From Camellia lanceoleosa (lineage: Eukaryota > Streptophyta > Magnoliopsida > Ericales > Theaceae), in assembly GCA_025200525.1 (NCBI GenBank), contig CM045770.1:134878200-134942199 (forward strand): a stretch of DNA of 64,000 bases, read 5' to 3'. A program made the translations under genes and the position numbers. The notes under the pieces are model-generated. The model did not search any database, had not been told where the DNA came from, and saw nothing but the letters and a program-made list of their open reading frames with translations. Of the stretch, positions 47,351 through 60,042 are shown one piece after another (positions within the stretch are counted from its first letter, which is position 1; each line of letters begins with the position of its first letter).

Positions 47351-48229
47351 ACCCTAAATTGTACTACCCTCATCAGCTACTGAGATGGCAAAAAGAAAAC
47401 TCAACTCTCCTTGACCCTTAAGGTCATACAATGAAGGAAGAAGACTATCGCCTCGGTCACACATAAAGCAGAAGCACTCTCCTAATGGTATACATACCGA
47501 CACCCTCCTACGATGGAAATCTATCAAAGCTTGGTGATAAGTCAACCAATCTATATTTAGAATTACGTTAAAAGCATGCATATCAAGAACGACAAAGTCA
47601 AAAGAGAGTCGACGATCTACGACCTCAATCTCATAGGAGTGGCATACTCAAACCAATGCCACTCTACCCTGAATAGGTGTCTCAACAAACAGAGGAGACT
47701 CCAATTAATCAAACTCCAACCCCAAAGTAGATACAAAAGAAAATGATATGATGGAATGAGATGTACCAATATCAATCAACACATTAACAATAGAGTTGAA
47801 CAATAAGGAATTACCTTTCACAACAAAAGGTGCTGGCAACTGATCTGGCGTAGTGATAACATACACATGCCATAAAGGCCTCTGATCCACCTGCTCACCC
47901 CTCGGAGCATAGGCCTGATATACGAATTAAGCCGAAGTCGCTCTCTGATTAGCCTTTGAGGTTTGTGCTGACTATACTGGCTGATGGTTTTGTGTCTGCC
48001 TTAAACCAGACACACCAGATGTGCCACCAGACTAAGAGCAAAACCTTCTTAAGTGCCCCGATTGCCCACACTGATAATAGATAAGCAGTTGTCCTCTTCT
48101 TTGGCTCTAACTTTGAGAATAAGTCAAGAACGGTGTAGATTGTTGCCCTTCTCCTCTCTACGGAAAACTGATGACTTGTGGCCCTAACAGACCACACTTG
48201 AAACAGGTAAACCTACACTAGTTACCTCT
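47351..48229 (-). pseudogene. Zinc knuckle and protease of element 4
   Basis: A knuckle Y-Y-Q-C-G-Q-S-G-H-L-R-R-F-C near 48075-48035 has lost its first Cys (now Tyr, a G-to-A change). The protease active site reads L-I-D-I-G-T-S-H-S near 47775, with the Asp and Gly present and Ile in the middle. F-N-V-I-L-N-I-D-W-L near 47570 is the second protease motif. Confidence 0.8.
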
Positions 48230-48990
48230 CCCTGAACCCGAACTCGGCATGGGAAAGGTGGATCTAGACTGCGTAGCTTAGGACTGCTGTAGAGTGGAAC
48301 CCCTTTGCTGTTTGTTGTCTTTCGCATCACCCTGAACATCCTGACTCATTTGCCTAGAGCCCCTCATCCGCTCTTCCTTTGCTTAGATTATAGTCACTAA
48401 GTGGCCATTGACTCCACGAGATGGCCGAAATCCCTAATCATAGACCTGACCACCTTAAAAAGAAGCTCAGACTTTAACCTTTTCTTGAACTCAATGCAAT
48501 GACGTTCTTCCATTACCACAAGTTCCGATGCAACCCTTGAAAAACTGGTAAAAGCCGTCTCAAACTTGGCCACTGGTGTATTTAACTGTTTGAGCTTCAC
48601 AAAATTGTTCCCTCAACTTCTCCCTAACTGTGGGTGGCAAAAACTTGTCTTGAAAGGCGTTAATAAAATCATCCCAAGTCACCCCAATACATTTCGCATA
48701 CTTTCACCGCTAACCTACATCGCCTTTAAGTTGAAAAGATGCCAAGGTCACCATCAAACCATTAGCAAGCATTTCGAACGTCTTCACCATCTGCTCAAGC
48801 CGCTCGTCGGTCTTTAGTGGCTTTTTTGGATCCCTGACAAACTCATCCGAATTCGACCGAAAGAACTCCCTTTTCAAAAAGGATGACCTTGTCTCTGTAA
48901 CATGGGCTTGGACTTGATTCTCAGCCCTGAGAATGTCTCATGCCACCTAGGCCTGCTATGTCTACCAGCACCACGTCTGCGTCCTACTAT
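48230..48990 (-). pseudogene. gag of element 4
   Basis: Fragments in one main frame interrupted by stops: L-E-Q-M-V-K-T-F-E-M-L near 48790, W-D-D-F-I-N-A-F near 48670 and F-K-K-R-L-K-S-E near 48480 match chromovirus capsid regions. The start codon is not identifiable. Confidence 0.7.
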
Positions 48991-49377
48991 TCTAATAAAG
49001 GTAACACAAAAATTTAGCACATGTATAAATGTATCGAAACTAATTCACTCACGTCCTAATACAGCAGACAAAAAATAATTCATTCAACATAAGCACTGAG
49101 TCACATAGTCACAAACGAATTTCTTTTGTAGATAATAATCGTTTCATGACATTACTAGAGTTCTAATTAGAATTAGCAGTGATGAAGTGCTCTTCTAATA
49201 GGACTTCTAGAAACTCATAGACATAATCCATATCTTAGAAACAAAATCTCATACTCATTTAATCACATAAACATGTTATTACATAGCATACTAGGCCTAC
49301 TTCTAATATTATCTAGCGAGAGAAACCCATTGTAGTAAAAATCATGTCACACGATCCCAAAGTATTCAAACCCGGTA

Positions 49378-49389
49378 GCTCTAATACCA
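49378..49389 (-). other. Primer-binding site of element 4 (initiator tRNA-Met type)
   Basis: Minus strand TGGTATTAGAGC, three bases inside the right LTR and identical to that of element 2. Confidence 0.88.
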
Positions 49390-49392
49390 AGT

Positions 49393-51383
49393 TGTAATGC
49401 CCCAAAATAAATAACAACAACCCACATCATGATATTCAATGGAAAAGTAGAAACTTACATAATATTAACCTTTCATTGATTCTCTTGTACCGTAAAAAAG
49501 ATGACATATACATGTATACATTCACAAATCCTAGATCATGAATCTATAGCATATGACATATAATAATCACATGAAGCAAAAGAAAGTACAAATAAGTTAA
49601 TGTCTTAATGGCTACATCTTTCCAAGTCGATAATCGGGAATAATAAAATGAGTTAAACTCCAGACATATAAAACCCAAGGCTTGTACAACAAGTATTTAC
49701 ACAAAAAAACAAAAAGAAGCTCTAAGCTCCAAGATCTTCCCAATCTACTTTGTTGGTGGAGGCATATCATCAGTATCTGAAAGTTGTTTTCCATATAGGG
49801 TGAGCTAAAACCCAGTAGAGATACTTGAACACAATATATGAAGCTTAACAAAGTCATATGATGAATGCGTATGCATGCTATTTACCAAAACATTATACTA
49901 TGTCTTTTAAAACAATGCGATGCTTTAGTGATGTATCAATTCATAAAACAATACCTTTTAAATTAGAAAACAAGACACTAGATACAAAACAATGGGAATC
50001 TCTAGGTACGTGTCTGTCAGTAGGCTACACAAGCATTACCAAAACCATTTTACTAGTATTAACCAGAGGGATTGGCATCTAACCGCGTGGGTTTCTAGAC
50101 TTTCACCAAGGACACACAGGCTAACATAATAAAACCACAACAACACCCCTAACCAATTTCACCACGGTATTCACCAACTTTTCTTAAAACAATACATTTT
50201 CAATGTAAGGATCTGAAATAGGTGTTGAATGCAAAATGTATGAGTAAATGGTTTTCATTTAACCTATTTTTCATGTAATTTCTACAACAATCAAAGCCAT
50301 CCTCTATCGATAGTCCAAAACAGATATCTCCATAAAAACAGATAAATTTCCAACAGTAATTATAATTTCATAATCTCAAAATAGGAGTGATAATACATAT
50401 TTTATTGGAAATTATTAGTGTTTGACCTATGAATAAAAGGAAAAGATGTTGGGTTTTGAAAAGATAAAAAAAATCTATCTGTTAATGATAAGAGTGGTTC
50501 AAAAACCCGTTTTTGGGAGAAATTCCCAATATTTCAGCACAGCTCAACAATATACTCATTCTCACAACCTTTCTCAAGAACCCATTTGAAAACCCCTCTT
50601 TTACATTTCAAAAACCAAACCCTAAATCAAACCCTCAACTCCCAAATCACAATACTTTAAAATGAGTACATAATGAAGCTAAGAATTATACAAAAAGGTT
50701 GAAAAAGTCCATACCTCAAGAGTAGGAGAAGAAGAAAACAAGACCTAACTCTAGACGGAGTCAAAAACGAAAGTTTCACCGATTAAAATGTTCACCTTTA
50801 CGAGCTCCTCACTTTACTCCAAAGTATAAGGGCCGCGAGATCAATAGTTTTAGGTGTATTTGAGTATTTAGGTAGGAACTAGAGAGAGAGAGAGAAAGAG
50901 AGAGTGAAAAGTGACAGAAAAGACTTTTTCCCGATCTGATATACACACAGATCGCTCAAGCAACCAAACCACTGCTTACGTGTTAGACACAAGAAAGTGA
51001 CACTACTCGAGCAACCAAAACACGGCTCGAGCACAGAATAACCCCCTCCTAGAAGTTTTGCAGACTACAAAAAACCACTTGAGCAAAGAAATGACCGCTT
51101 GAGTGAAAATCACCTTACTTGTAGTAGTTTTGCTAACTTGCAAAAGTTCTGAAAGAACCCAAAGACCGCTCGGGCAAAGAAAAGACCGCACGAGCGAACC
51201 TAAAGAAAAACATACATGAACCCCTTTGAAAAATGAACTACTAACTTGTTCACAACACAACCAACAACTCCAAACAACCAAACTCAACAACAAGAAGACA
51301 AGAAGGAGTATAAACATCGATAAAGAGTATCGAATCTCGGATCCAAGAACATGAAAGGGTTGGGTCTAACCCAAGCCGTTATG
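49393..51383 (-). repeat. Element 4, 5' LTR (right copy)
   Basis: 1991 bp; the promoter LTR of the element. It carries the longer palindrome array (50955-51194). Confidence 0.92.
50955..51194. repeat. CTCGAG-type palindrome array, right LTR of element 4
   Basis: Eight sites in four pairs: CTCAAG 50955/CTTACG 50975, CTCGAG 51006/CTCGAG 51026, CTTGAG 51078/CTTGAG 51098, CTCGGG 51169/CACGAG 51189. Every pair has a 20-bp step with a 14-bp spacer. Pair offsets are 51, 72 and 91 bp. Most departures from CTCGAG are single transitions, the expected decay of methylated CpG. Confidence 0.88.
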
Positions 51384-51388
51384 CAACC

Positions 51389-52963
51389 CAGATGAATTAT
51401 CCAACTCCAATGATTGATGAATAATTTTTCTTTTAAGTATGTAATTTTGTAATTTTTTTTTTTACTTTGAGGTAGAGTATAGTTAGTGGCGACTCCAAGA
51501 ATTTAGGAGGATGGAGTCACTCAAAAAAACTAAAGTTCCATAAATTTTATGAGAAAAAAAAATTAAATTAATTAAAATTTGAACTTCTTCAACTTTAAGT
51601 AAAATAACTTCGGATAGAATACAATTATCTTAACAAAACAAAAAAATACATAAATTTTTACAATTGCATTCAATGAGGTACCATTTTTTAGAATTGTTGC
51701 ATAATAATCTCACTGTTAATAGTGTCAACACCTATTGAAATCCATATAGTTTTTTCACTTTTTAACTCCTAAATCCTTTCAATATGTAAGAGTATGAATC
51801 TTCTGAAGAAAAAAAATAAAAACAATTGATACCTTGACCGTAAGAGAGAGAGAAAAAAAGAGAAAGGAAAGCAACAAATGGGTTGTTATTATTACTTTGT
51901 TAGGATCAATTGGCCGGTGATTAAGTAAAACTTTTACCACTAAAAAAAAAAAAATTCAAAGGTTTTGGCAAATTGACGGGGGAATGGACCCAATCAATGC
52001 AATAGTAGTGTCGTTCTTGAGTATAATGTAAACAATTACTAGATTTATAGCTGTCAATTTAATTGAGATGTACTTGATTTATAGTGATGTAATTTTTTTA
52101 CCATCTATTTGATGATATAAATTTATAATATTTCATTTTATTTTTAAAAGTTATTATTTACATTCTATCATTTTTGTTTCCGTTGTATACTTAATGATTT
52201 TTTGAGTGTAAATATAATTCTCCTTAAGTTAGTTGGAAAAAAAAAAAAGTCAAACCCAAGTACAGGCCCAAGTTGGAAGCCCAATTACTCCTCGGTATGG
52301 GCTTGGAGTTTTCTAAAAATGAATCTACCGGACTCAATCTGATTGGATGGATCAGGTCGGGCCAAGCAATTTTTACAACCCTAATGCTCTACATCAGTCT
52401 TTTGCTCTATTTTCTATTTTCTATCTTCTTCTTTTTTTTCACTTTGTTTAATACTTCCTTTTACCTTGACGGAGAAAATATGTCAAATAAAAGTTTAATC
52501 AGTATATTATGGATTGTATAGAATAAAATTGAAGCACATATTAATAAGAGAAAGAGTAAATTTTAGATAAAATTCTAAATATAATATTATTGTTCAGGAA
52601 AGAAGTGGTTCGTTGACAATGAGAAGTCAACAATGTACTACGACTGTTTAATTGAATTTTTAAAATTTATTATTAATTTGATAAAATAAATATTAAACAA
52701 ATATTTTAAATTTTTAAAAATTATTTTTACTCTGTAAAAGAGAAAAAAATCATATAAAAATAAGGAATGTTGTTAATTTTTTGTTTTATTTTATCAAGCT
52801 AGATTTTAAAATTTTAACAAATTTTATTTTCTTTTTTTCATTGAAATCCTAATCATTTGCCGAAATGGCCGGCCACATAACCCATTATGGGCTATTTTGG
52901 CACTAAAGAATTAATTATTTAAATTTTTTTATAAAAATATGTGTAAAAAAATAATGACAAGAA
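51389..52963. other. Non-coding AT-rich spacer
   Basis: No gene or bounded element recognised. It has long A/T runs, a GA-rich stretch near 51840-51870, and a segment near 52250-52390 with GGGC words like those in other decayed plant non-autonomous elements. Confidence 0.5.
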
Positions 52964-53294
52964 TTAATTTTTGGAAAAATTACTCATAAGTCCTATATTG
53001 GAAAATGTTACTCCATCTAGTCCTGACTGTTTTTTTATAAACCATTTAGTCCTTTTTTTACATCACAACATCATCATCAAAACATCAAACATTAAAACGT
53101 CAACAAACATAAAAAAACATCAAATATCAACAAAAACATCATCAAACACATTAACAATATCAAACATTAACAAAACATTATCAAACATAATAAACATCGT
53201 AAAACATCATCCGCATCATAAAAACATCATCAACATCAACAAACATCATCATCATCATCAGAACATTGAACAAACACCGTGAAAAATTATACTC

Positions 53295-53520
53295 ACCTAA
53301 ATCATGAACTGGGTAGTGCCACAATTCACCAAAGACTCACAATTTACTCAAACAATTGAAAATAATTTCCACTTGAACAACCAAACACACAAGACAATGC
53401 AATAAATCACCTAAATCACGAACCGGGTAGTGCCACAATTCATCAAAGACTCAAAATTTACCCAAGACATTGAAAACCCACAAAATTAATACAAAAAGAG
53501 AACCAAATTAAGCCACAGAA
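53295..53520 (-). repeat. 113-bp direct duplication in the captured intron
   Basis: CACCTAAATCA(T/C)GAAC(T/C)GGGTAGTGCC starts at 53295 and again at 53408. On the minus strand this lies downstream of the captured exon, in what looks like its intron. Confidence 0.8.
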
Positions 53521-53550
53521 AAAGCAAAAGCGAGAGAATCAAAGCGATAC

Positions 53551-53670
53551 CATGGCGTACAAATTGGTAAAGCCGTTGATCAAAATAGGGGATTTGGTGA
53601 AGCGCTGCTGAAACGCATCACTCAGATTGTGAGCAGGGTCGGTGATAATAAGAACAGAGGGGCGAACCTT
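53551..53670 (-). pseudogene. Captured exon fragment of a GET3/ASNA1-type ATPase gene
   Basis: Forty codons on the minus strand encode the segment containing [17 protein letters not shown] and ending N-G-F-T-N-L-Y-A-M. This is the switch I region of GET3/ASNA1, the cytosolic ATPase that hands tail-anchored proteins to the ER membrane. The usual Ser before the Thr of S-T-D-P-A-H-N is missing. The fragment has no P-loop and no C-terminal half. After the final ATG comes GTATCG, a splice donor where relatives continue with E-V-D-P, and then intron-like sequence to about 53290. So the capture was of genomic DNA, not cDNA. It is non-functional as a gene. Confidence 0.85.
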
Positions 53671-54319
53671 GATGTTACATATTTTTATAAAAAATTATTA
53701 TAATTATAATGTTAAATTATTTTTATATTATGATGTTAGGTTAATGAATATAATGTTGGATGAATAATGTTTGATGTTCTAATGAATTTGATGATGGATT
53801 TCGAGCAATAGTTTTAATTTTTTTAAAAATAAATCTGATGTTTGATGTTTGACGAATAATGTTTGATGTTTGATGAATAATTCTAATGTTTAATGGTTGT
53901 GTTTGATGTTTGATGAATAATGTTTGTTGTTTGATGAATGATCCTAATGTTTAATGGTTGATGTTTGATGAATAATCCTGACGTTATAATTATTCATCAA
54001 ACATTAGATTATTCATCAAATATTAAACGTTTTGATGTTCAATGTTTAATGTTTGATGAATAATTCTAATGTTTAATTATTGTGTTTGATGTTTGATGAA
54101 TAATATTTGTTGTTTGATGAATAATCCTGACGTTACTAATGTTTGATGTTTGATAAATAATTCTGACGTTGCTATGTTTGATGAATAATGTTTGACATAA
54201 AAATGCCTATAGTAAGCTTTTAGAGAAATAAGACCTATTAGTCTAACAAAAAACATTCGGGATTAAATGAACTAACATTCCAAAATTTAGGATTTATTGG
54301 TGCTTTCCCCTTAATTTTT

Positions 54320-54652
54320 TAATAATGACTTTTTGATTGGTAAATTAAAAAATTATTATAAAAAAAGTCAATTATCTTTTCTATTTTTTTTTTCCCCAAA
54401 TCTTTTCATATAAAAAAATGGGAGAATTATATACAGTTGGAATAAGAGGAAAAAAAATTACTAACACATGGAGGGATGCAAGTGACATTTGCACTACCAT
54501 AACTTTTTATTTTCACCCCACCACAGCCACACTTACACCCTCATATGTTTGTAATCTTTTTCCCTTCTCCCACCTATTTCTCTCCCAAAAAAAACTAAAT
54601 AAAATAAAATAAAATAAATAAGTAAAACAATTTGGTCCAAAACAACCCTGTT
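54320..54652. other. Non-coding AT-rich spacer
   Basis: Only short chance frames and an (AAAAT)n run near 54592-54620. Nothing recognised. Confidence 0.5.
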
Positions 54653-56199
54653 TGTTATTGTTGGTGCTAAAATTTGGAAATTTTTCGTCGATAGATTGTT
54701 CACATGGCAAGACTGGTTAATGCAGTTGACATGGCATAAGGATGACATGGCAAGATTAGTTAATATGGCTGACATAAGGATGTGTTGAAGATAGAAGGAT
54801 AAGGAAGATGGCGGCAGAAAATCAAGGAAGCAGTTCCTAAAATGTTGGGATAGATATGCAAAAAGGCAGAGAATCAAAGAAGATCAGAACCAAAAGCTAG
54901 AAGCCAAGTATAAAAGAGAGCTGAGTGTAGAGAAAAAGGGCAACACACCATCAATCACGCTCATAAAGAATTATGTTGGAAATGGTTGGAAAATTCTGGG
55001 TAAAATCAGAATTTTTTCCTAAGTTTGGTCTATTTTTTAGGTGGGCCCCATGCGTCAATTGTCGCGGGTCAAAGTGGTAACACGTTCTATGCCGCGTTGT
55101 GATTCACGTGGTATATTTGGTTGCTCAAAACCATTACTGGGTGAATGGAAAATTGAAGCCAAAGTATGCTCCATGGAAATATTAATTCCGGATATAAACT
55201 GGTTCAGCTTTACTGTACACCCAAACAGGTCCCTTCCCGTTTTTATCTGTTTGAATTTTGAACCCAAGAGATTTAAATCTGTTTAATTCAAAACCAAACA
55301 AGTTTCATACATGTTCAAACAGGTTTGCACCTGTTTAATTCAAAACCTGCAGTCACCAATCCATCTATAAATAGGACAGCCCTCATTTGATGTTTCATTG
55401 AGAAAATTCGTACTTCACATCTGCAAATTTATTCTTTATTTTGCTGCATTTAATTTTTGTCAAAAAGAGTGTAAACACTTAGTGTGTTCGTTAGGCAAAC
55501 AATTTGTAGTGCTGCTATTGTTTGTAGTTGATCATTTCATCCTGGGAGATAGACGTCCACATTCTGAAAGCACCGTGGAGATGACGAATCAGTCTTAAGG
55601 ACACAGTGTCAAACACTGGACTTGATCAGAATAATATTCAAGATATTAATCAAGTAAGTTATTTATTTATTTTCTGATTTTATTATTATTTATTTAAATC
55701 AGATTTTAATTTTGTTTTGGTAACAAAATAAAATCTGTTTTTATTTATTTAATTCTATTTTTAGTTTGATTTTTGTAATCAAACATTTTTCTCTCATTTC
55801 TTTTATTTCTTTATATTCTAGTTGTTGTTTAGTACACAACAGAATTTAATCTATTTAAATACAGTGAAGATTATCTAACAAATTATTTAGGAGTAGTTTT
55901 AAATTAGCCATTTTAGGAGTAGATTAAATTTCTCTCTATCGACAGCTATATTTTTTCATTTTTTTGTTCTTATTTAAGTTCTTATAACTAGTAACAAGTG
56001 ACAATTTAATTGAATAAATACATATTCTATTCTATTCTATTCCATTTCTTCTCTATTTAATTATCTCTAGGGAAGTCTTTAATCTGTTTAAGGTATATAA
56101 CTCAACCATAAAGTCTGATATTTTTGTGTTTTTTTAAAATTTGTTCAAGTTTGTCGATCAATCGCTGTTGATTGGTCCTAAACCAAATTTTTGATAACA
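54653..56199 (+). repeat. Element 6, 5' LTR
   Basis: The start is set by TGTTAT at 54653, mirrored by ATAACA at 56194-56199; both ends also share AAATTTGG. The right end is fixed by the primer site five bases on. Without the other LTR the start is less certain; TGTTGG at 54974 is the alternative. A 42-bp duplication in the U3 (ACATGGCAA at 54702 and 54744) is visible. Confidence 0.65.
55366..55373 (+). promoter_or_regulatory. TATA box in 5' LTR of element 6
   Basis: TATAAATA followed by GGACAGCC. Transcription would begin near 55400, leaving about 800 bp of R-U5. Confidence 0.6.
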
Positions 56200-56204
56200 T
56201 AAAT

Positions 56205-56223
56205 TGGTATGCCTGGTGGGACC
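56205..56223 (+). other. Primer-binding site of element 6
   Basis: TGGTATGCCTGGTGGGACC, differing from element 1's site at four positions, all C/T or G/A transitions. Confidence 0.75.
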
Positions 56224-56239
56224 ATTCTAACTTGGAGTA

Positions 56240-58682
56240 ATGGTGAAGAAAAAAACCGAAGAAACTGAGACTACTAACGCCATCCAAGTAAGAGAAGATA
56301 CAGGTTTCCCTACTGGGTTTCCTGAGTTTAGGAAAGACATTTAAGTCATTGTAGACAGCCAATCAGTGGCAGCCAGGTATGGAGAAGGACTGAAAGATGG
56401 TCAGGATACGACCAATGAAGGCCAGCATCGTGGCCTGACAGTTGAATAGGTAGAGAAAATGATTGCCCAGCTTGGTTATACCTTTGAAATGAGGTCAGAA
56501 CAACTCACACGCTCAGAATGCTTGGGGGATTCAGCCCTACTCCTAGTCCTCTACTAGCGGCCAAAGTGGTAGCATAGGTTACTAAGGTATAATTCCAAAC
56601 TCCTAAGGAATGTAAGATTCATCAGGGTAGTTTATGTTTTTATAAGCCTCCAACTCTCCAAGAGGAGGAGCAAGAAAGGTTTTAAATGAACCCTAACAAG
56701 ACATATAAAGAAGCTAAAATTAATATCAATTATGAAGGGCAATCTGGTCCTTTTAAGCTTTCTCTCAAAGAGAGGCCTCGGAAAGGAAATCACATTATAA
56801 CCCAACTTTTGAAATGAACAATAGACAAATGCAAAGGAGGGAAAAATTGGCTCCCAGAACAGGAAGAACCAATAAATGACAAAACCAAGCCTATGCCAAG
56901 GGGCAATTTAGAGCCCCAGGGTATGAGGAACTTGCCATCGACAGACCAAGGTTAGGGCATTACAACTTTGAAAGGTTTAGACAACCAAATTATGATAACC
57001 CAAGGCCAAGAGGTAACCAAAGACCTAGACAGCAAACTTATTAGGAGTAGGGCTTTAGAAATCATGAGCCACAAAGAGGGCTTGGACCAACCCCTCAGTA
57101 TTTTGAGGAAGAAGGTTTTTGTTTTCACCCACCTCGATAGCAGTACTTCCAACTGTATGAGGGCTTCGTTGCACCAAACCTTCAGCCATAAATAAATGAA
57201 GGGATGGGATATAATGCCTATCATGAGAAGCCAAACTTTGAGCTAATCTAGATTAATAGACACCGGATCGTGGAAATAATTCAAGAAATGTATGGCCTAG
57301 GCCTAAAAAAGCCTAATAGGCTAATGTTTAGAAAGTCATACCCTTATTGGGTGAATGAAACTCCCCTTCTTAGGAACTTTAAAATGCCTAAATTCTCCTT
57401 ATTCACTGGGGAAGAGAAGCAATCGACCATAGAACATATATGAAGGTTTACCATGCAATGCGGAGAGGCTAACTCAACTAACATAAAGCTTTGCCTTTTC
57501 CTACATTCATTATCAAAAGTAGCTTTTATGTGATTTATCAACCTGTCAGAAAACTCAGTCCCATGAACAATTCTATAAAACTGAGCCAGACATAAGCAAG
57601 GTGGATCTAGCCAAGTTTAGACAAAAGCAGGAGGAATCTGCAAAACAGTACATCGATAGGTTCAAAAAGGCTAGAAACAGGTGCCATGTCTATATGTCTG
57701 AGATAGAGGTGATAAGGTTGGCCTAAAATGGTCTCGATTTTGAATTAAGGAAAAAGTTTGAGGAATGGAATTCTGGGATTTATTTGAACTTTCATCTAGG
57801 GCAACTAATTATGAGTCCATCATTGAGGAAGAGCAGCAAATGTGGGCTACTTTCCTAGGAACATATTATCAGGATATAGAATTGGAAACATAAATAGACA
57901 TAGATATTGCTCAAATAATTGACAAAACACCAGTGACTTGTAAAGCCTTAAAAAAGGAAAATAAACCAATAAACATGCCTTCTATTCAGTTAGCTAGAAA
58001 AAATGTGCCAATGACACATTGATAGTACTCCTTTGATTTATCGAAGGCAGATGCTTTGTTCGATGAGTTATTAGCTGGGAGGTTTCTGAGATTATCTCTA
58101 GGCCATAATATCCTAAAAGAAATATATAGAGCCGGTAAAGAATACTGTAAATGGAATAATTCGTTTAGACATTCAACTAATAATTGCGTAACTTTTCACA
58201 ATTGTGTGTAGGATTTAATTCAAAAGGGAATGCTGAAATATGTTGAAAAAGACAAAGGAGTTATGGCTGTCGATGAGAATCCTTTTCCAAAGGTGGTGGA
58301 CATAAATATGGTGTCTATTAGGCTGAATGATCAAACTAAAAATCCAAAAGTATTATTAAGCAAGCTGGAAATGGTTCACAATCTAAGGAAAAAACTTCTG
58401 GCTGAAGGAAAGAAGCCAGTTGGTCATCAGGACCAGTTTATTTGTTTCAGGTGCGGGGTTGAAAGAGAGAAAGCACAGGCTGTTGTGACCAACAAAGTGC
58501 AGAAGCAAATGAAGGATTGTGGCCTAAGGTTTAACACCATGGGCCAGAATGATTTACAAATATTTAATGGTGCGGAGCTGCTGTACGATGGGATGGACCC
58601 AGTTGTTTATACCATAGAAGTGGTAGATTATGGAGAGCATGATGTGCCCTTTCTTTACCAAAGGCTACTAATGAATCCTTGA
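56240..58682 (+). pseudogene. gag of element 6
   Basis: The ATG at 56240 (M-V-K-K-K-T-E-E-T) follows the primer site by 16 bp. The first frame closes at a TAA at about 56344 where Gln is expected, and a TAG follows at about 56450. The capsid-like region is near 57390-57870 (M-Q-C-G-E-A-N, K-L-C-L-F-L-H-S-L) with several Trp-to-TGA changes. The zinc motif C-K-W-N-N-S-F-R-H-S-T-N-N-C lies near 58145-58190, with the first His replaced by Asn. A 150-codon open stretch (58230-58682) forms the C-terminal part. Confidence 0.75.
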
Positions 58683-59604
58683 TTGGAAGAGCTAGTGCAG
58701 TTAAAACATATTCGAGGTAGCATAAACAACAAAAGTAGAGTGGCCAACTGAGGAATTTTAGGGTTCAAATGACCTATAATGAGCCAATGAGAAATCAAGA
58801 GGATAGGACATACTCGCACGACCTAGAGTAGAGACCAAAAGAAGCCATGATTGCCAGGCCATATAGTAGCCCAAAGTAACCTAGGCCAATTAGGAGTCAA
58901 GGCCGAGCAAATTAGAATGATCAAACCCCTAGTGCCACCACACTATGGTTGGAAGGGAGTGGTGCATCCAAAGTTCCCTAGGGGTGGTTAGAGACCTATG
59001 GATGAAAAAAGAACACAAAAGATAAGATAGTAGAGAAAGTTTCATGCAATGAAGTCCAGACTTGAAAATCAAGGCATGAAACCACCAAGGGCCAAAACCT
59101 AACCTGGTCTAGGGAAAAAAGAGGTAATGAAACTTATACACCAAAAGATACAGTAATACTAACCCATGGGGCATCACTGAGAAGACTCCTAAGCCATCGA
59201 TATCGTATGAGGGACCCATACCCATCACAAAGGAAACTTTGTTAAGGTAGAGGATTAGAGAATTGGAGAAAGAATTGCAAGTTGATAATCAAGCCATGAA
59301 AAATAGCCAACAAGTGGCTCCAGAAATGAAGATGATAGAGCCTATCGATATGGAAAAGGATGAGGTTAAGTCAGAAATTTCTGGAGACTTTGGAGAGAAA
59401 ATGGCCATTCAGTTTGGCAGTTTTCCTTTCACTGATTGCAATGTGGTCATGGCCATCCCTAAGAGTTTTCAGGCCAGGCTAGACCAGCTAGCATATCTAG
59501 TGGGTGATGTGGAAGACTTAATAGAAATAGTGGCCTAGATAGCAGAACCTAAGGCTAAAGTAGCGAGGTCAATAGAGGTAGTCAAGTATGTCGATAAGGA
59601 CCAA
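58683..59604 (+). pseudogene. Gag-protease linker of element 6
   Basis: Low-complexity coding remnants with frequent TAG/TAA. One open stretch of 91 codons (59263-59538) is acidic and Met-rich. Its position matches the linker of element 1. Confidence 0.5.
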
Positions 59605-60042
59605 GTGGTGCTGCAAAAGCCTAGAGAGGAATTAATTAAACACCTAAAGCCTTTATATGTACAAGTGCATTTGGATGGAGTGCCTATCGACAGAGTCTTG
59701 GTTGACAATGAAGCCATCGTTAATATCCTTCCTTCTAAGACACTGAGGATGTTAGGAAAGACGGTGGATGACTTGATGCCTATTGACATGTCTATTAGTA
59801 ATTTTGTAAGAGGCTCTTTTGATGCTAAAGGAGTAATAGTCTTAAAGTTACAGATTGGAGCAAGGGCCATGAGTACAACTTTCTCTGTGGTCGACTCTAC
59901 CTTTAACTATAATCTGTTGCCTGGAAGAGATTGGATCCATTTGAATGGATCTGTGCCATCTTCGTTACATCAGGCTCTCATCTTCCTAACTAGCCAAGAG
60001 GGAAGTAAGCTGCATGAAAAGGATGGCATGGAGGTTTACTAG
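59605..60042 (+). pseudogene. Aspartic protease of element 6, active-site Gly lost
   Basis: A 145-codon open stretch reads V-D-N-E-A-I-V-N-I-L-P where element 1 has V-D-N-G-A-A-V-N-L-L-P, so the conserved Gly is Glu (GAA, from GGA by one G-to-A change). L-L-P-G-R-D-W-I-H near 59925 is the second motif. It was probably inactive before the surrounding stops arose or soon after. Confidence 0.82.

Larger units (their letters stand above)
39788..51383 (-). mobile_element. Element 4: old Tekay-type chromovirus
   Basis: 11.6 kb including a nested 2.6-kb solo LTR. The LTRs (39788-41701 and 49393-51383) begin TGTAA(C/T)G(T/C)CCC, and the perfect target duplication CAACC lies at 39783-39787 and 51384-51388. 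Minus-strand gag, protease, RT, RNase H, integrase and chromodomain are all recognisable but riddled with stops. Both LTR ends have lost the terminal CA (now TA and TG). It is clearly older than element 2. Confidence 0.93.
52973..54310. mobile_element. Foldback Mutator-like element, copy B (Pack-MULE)
   Basis: 1338 bp with the perfect 9-bp target duplication TTAATTTTT (52964-52972 and 54311-54319). The ends GGAAAAATTACTCATAAGTCC and, inverted, GGGGAAAGCACCAATAAATCC match each other and those of copy A at 15544-16495. The left arm carries ACATCATCAAAC repeats (53065-53280) and the right arm the complementary GTTTGATGAATAAT repeats (53750-54195). The centre holds a captured GET3-like exon plus intron. 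No transposase. Confidence 0.9.
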
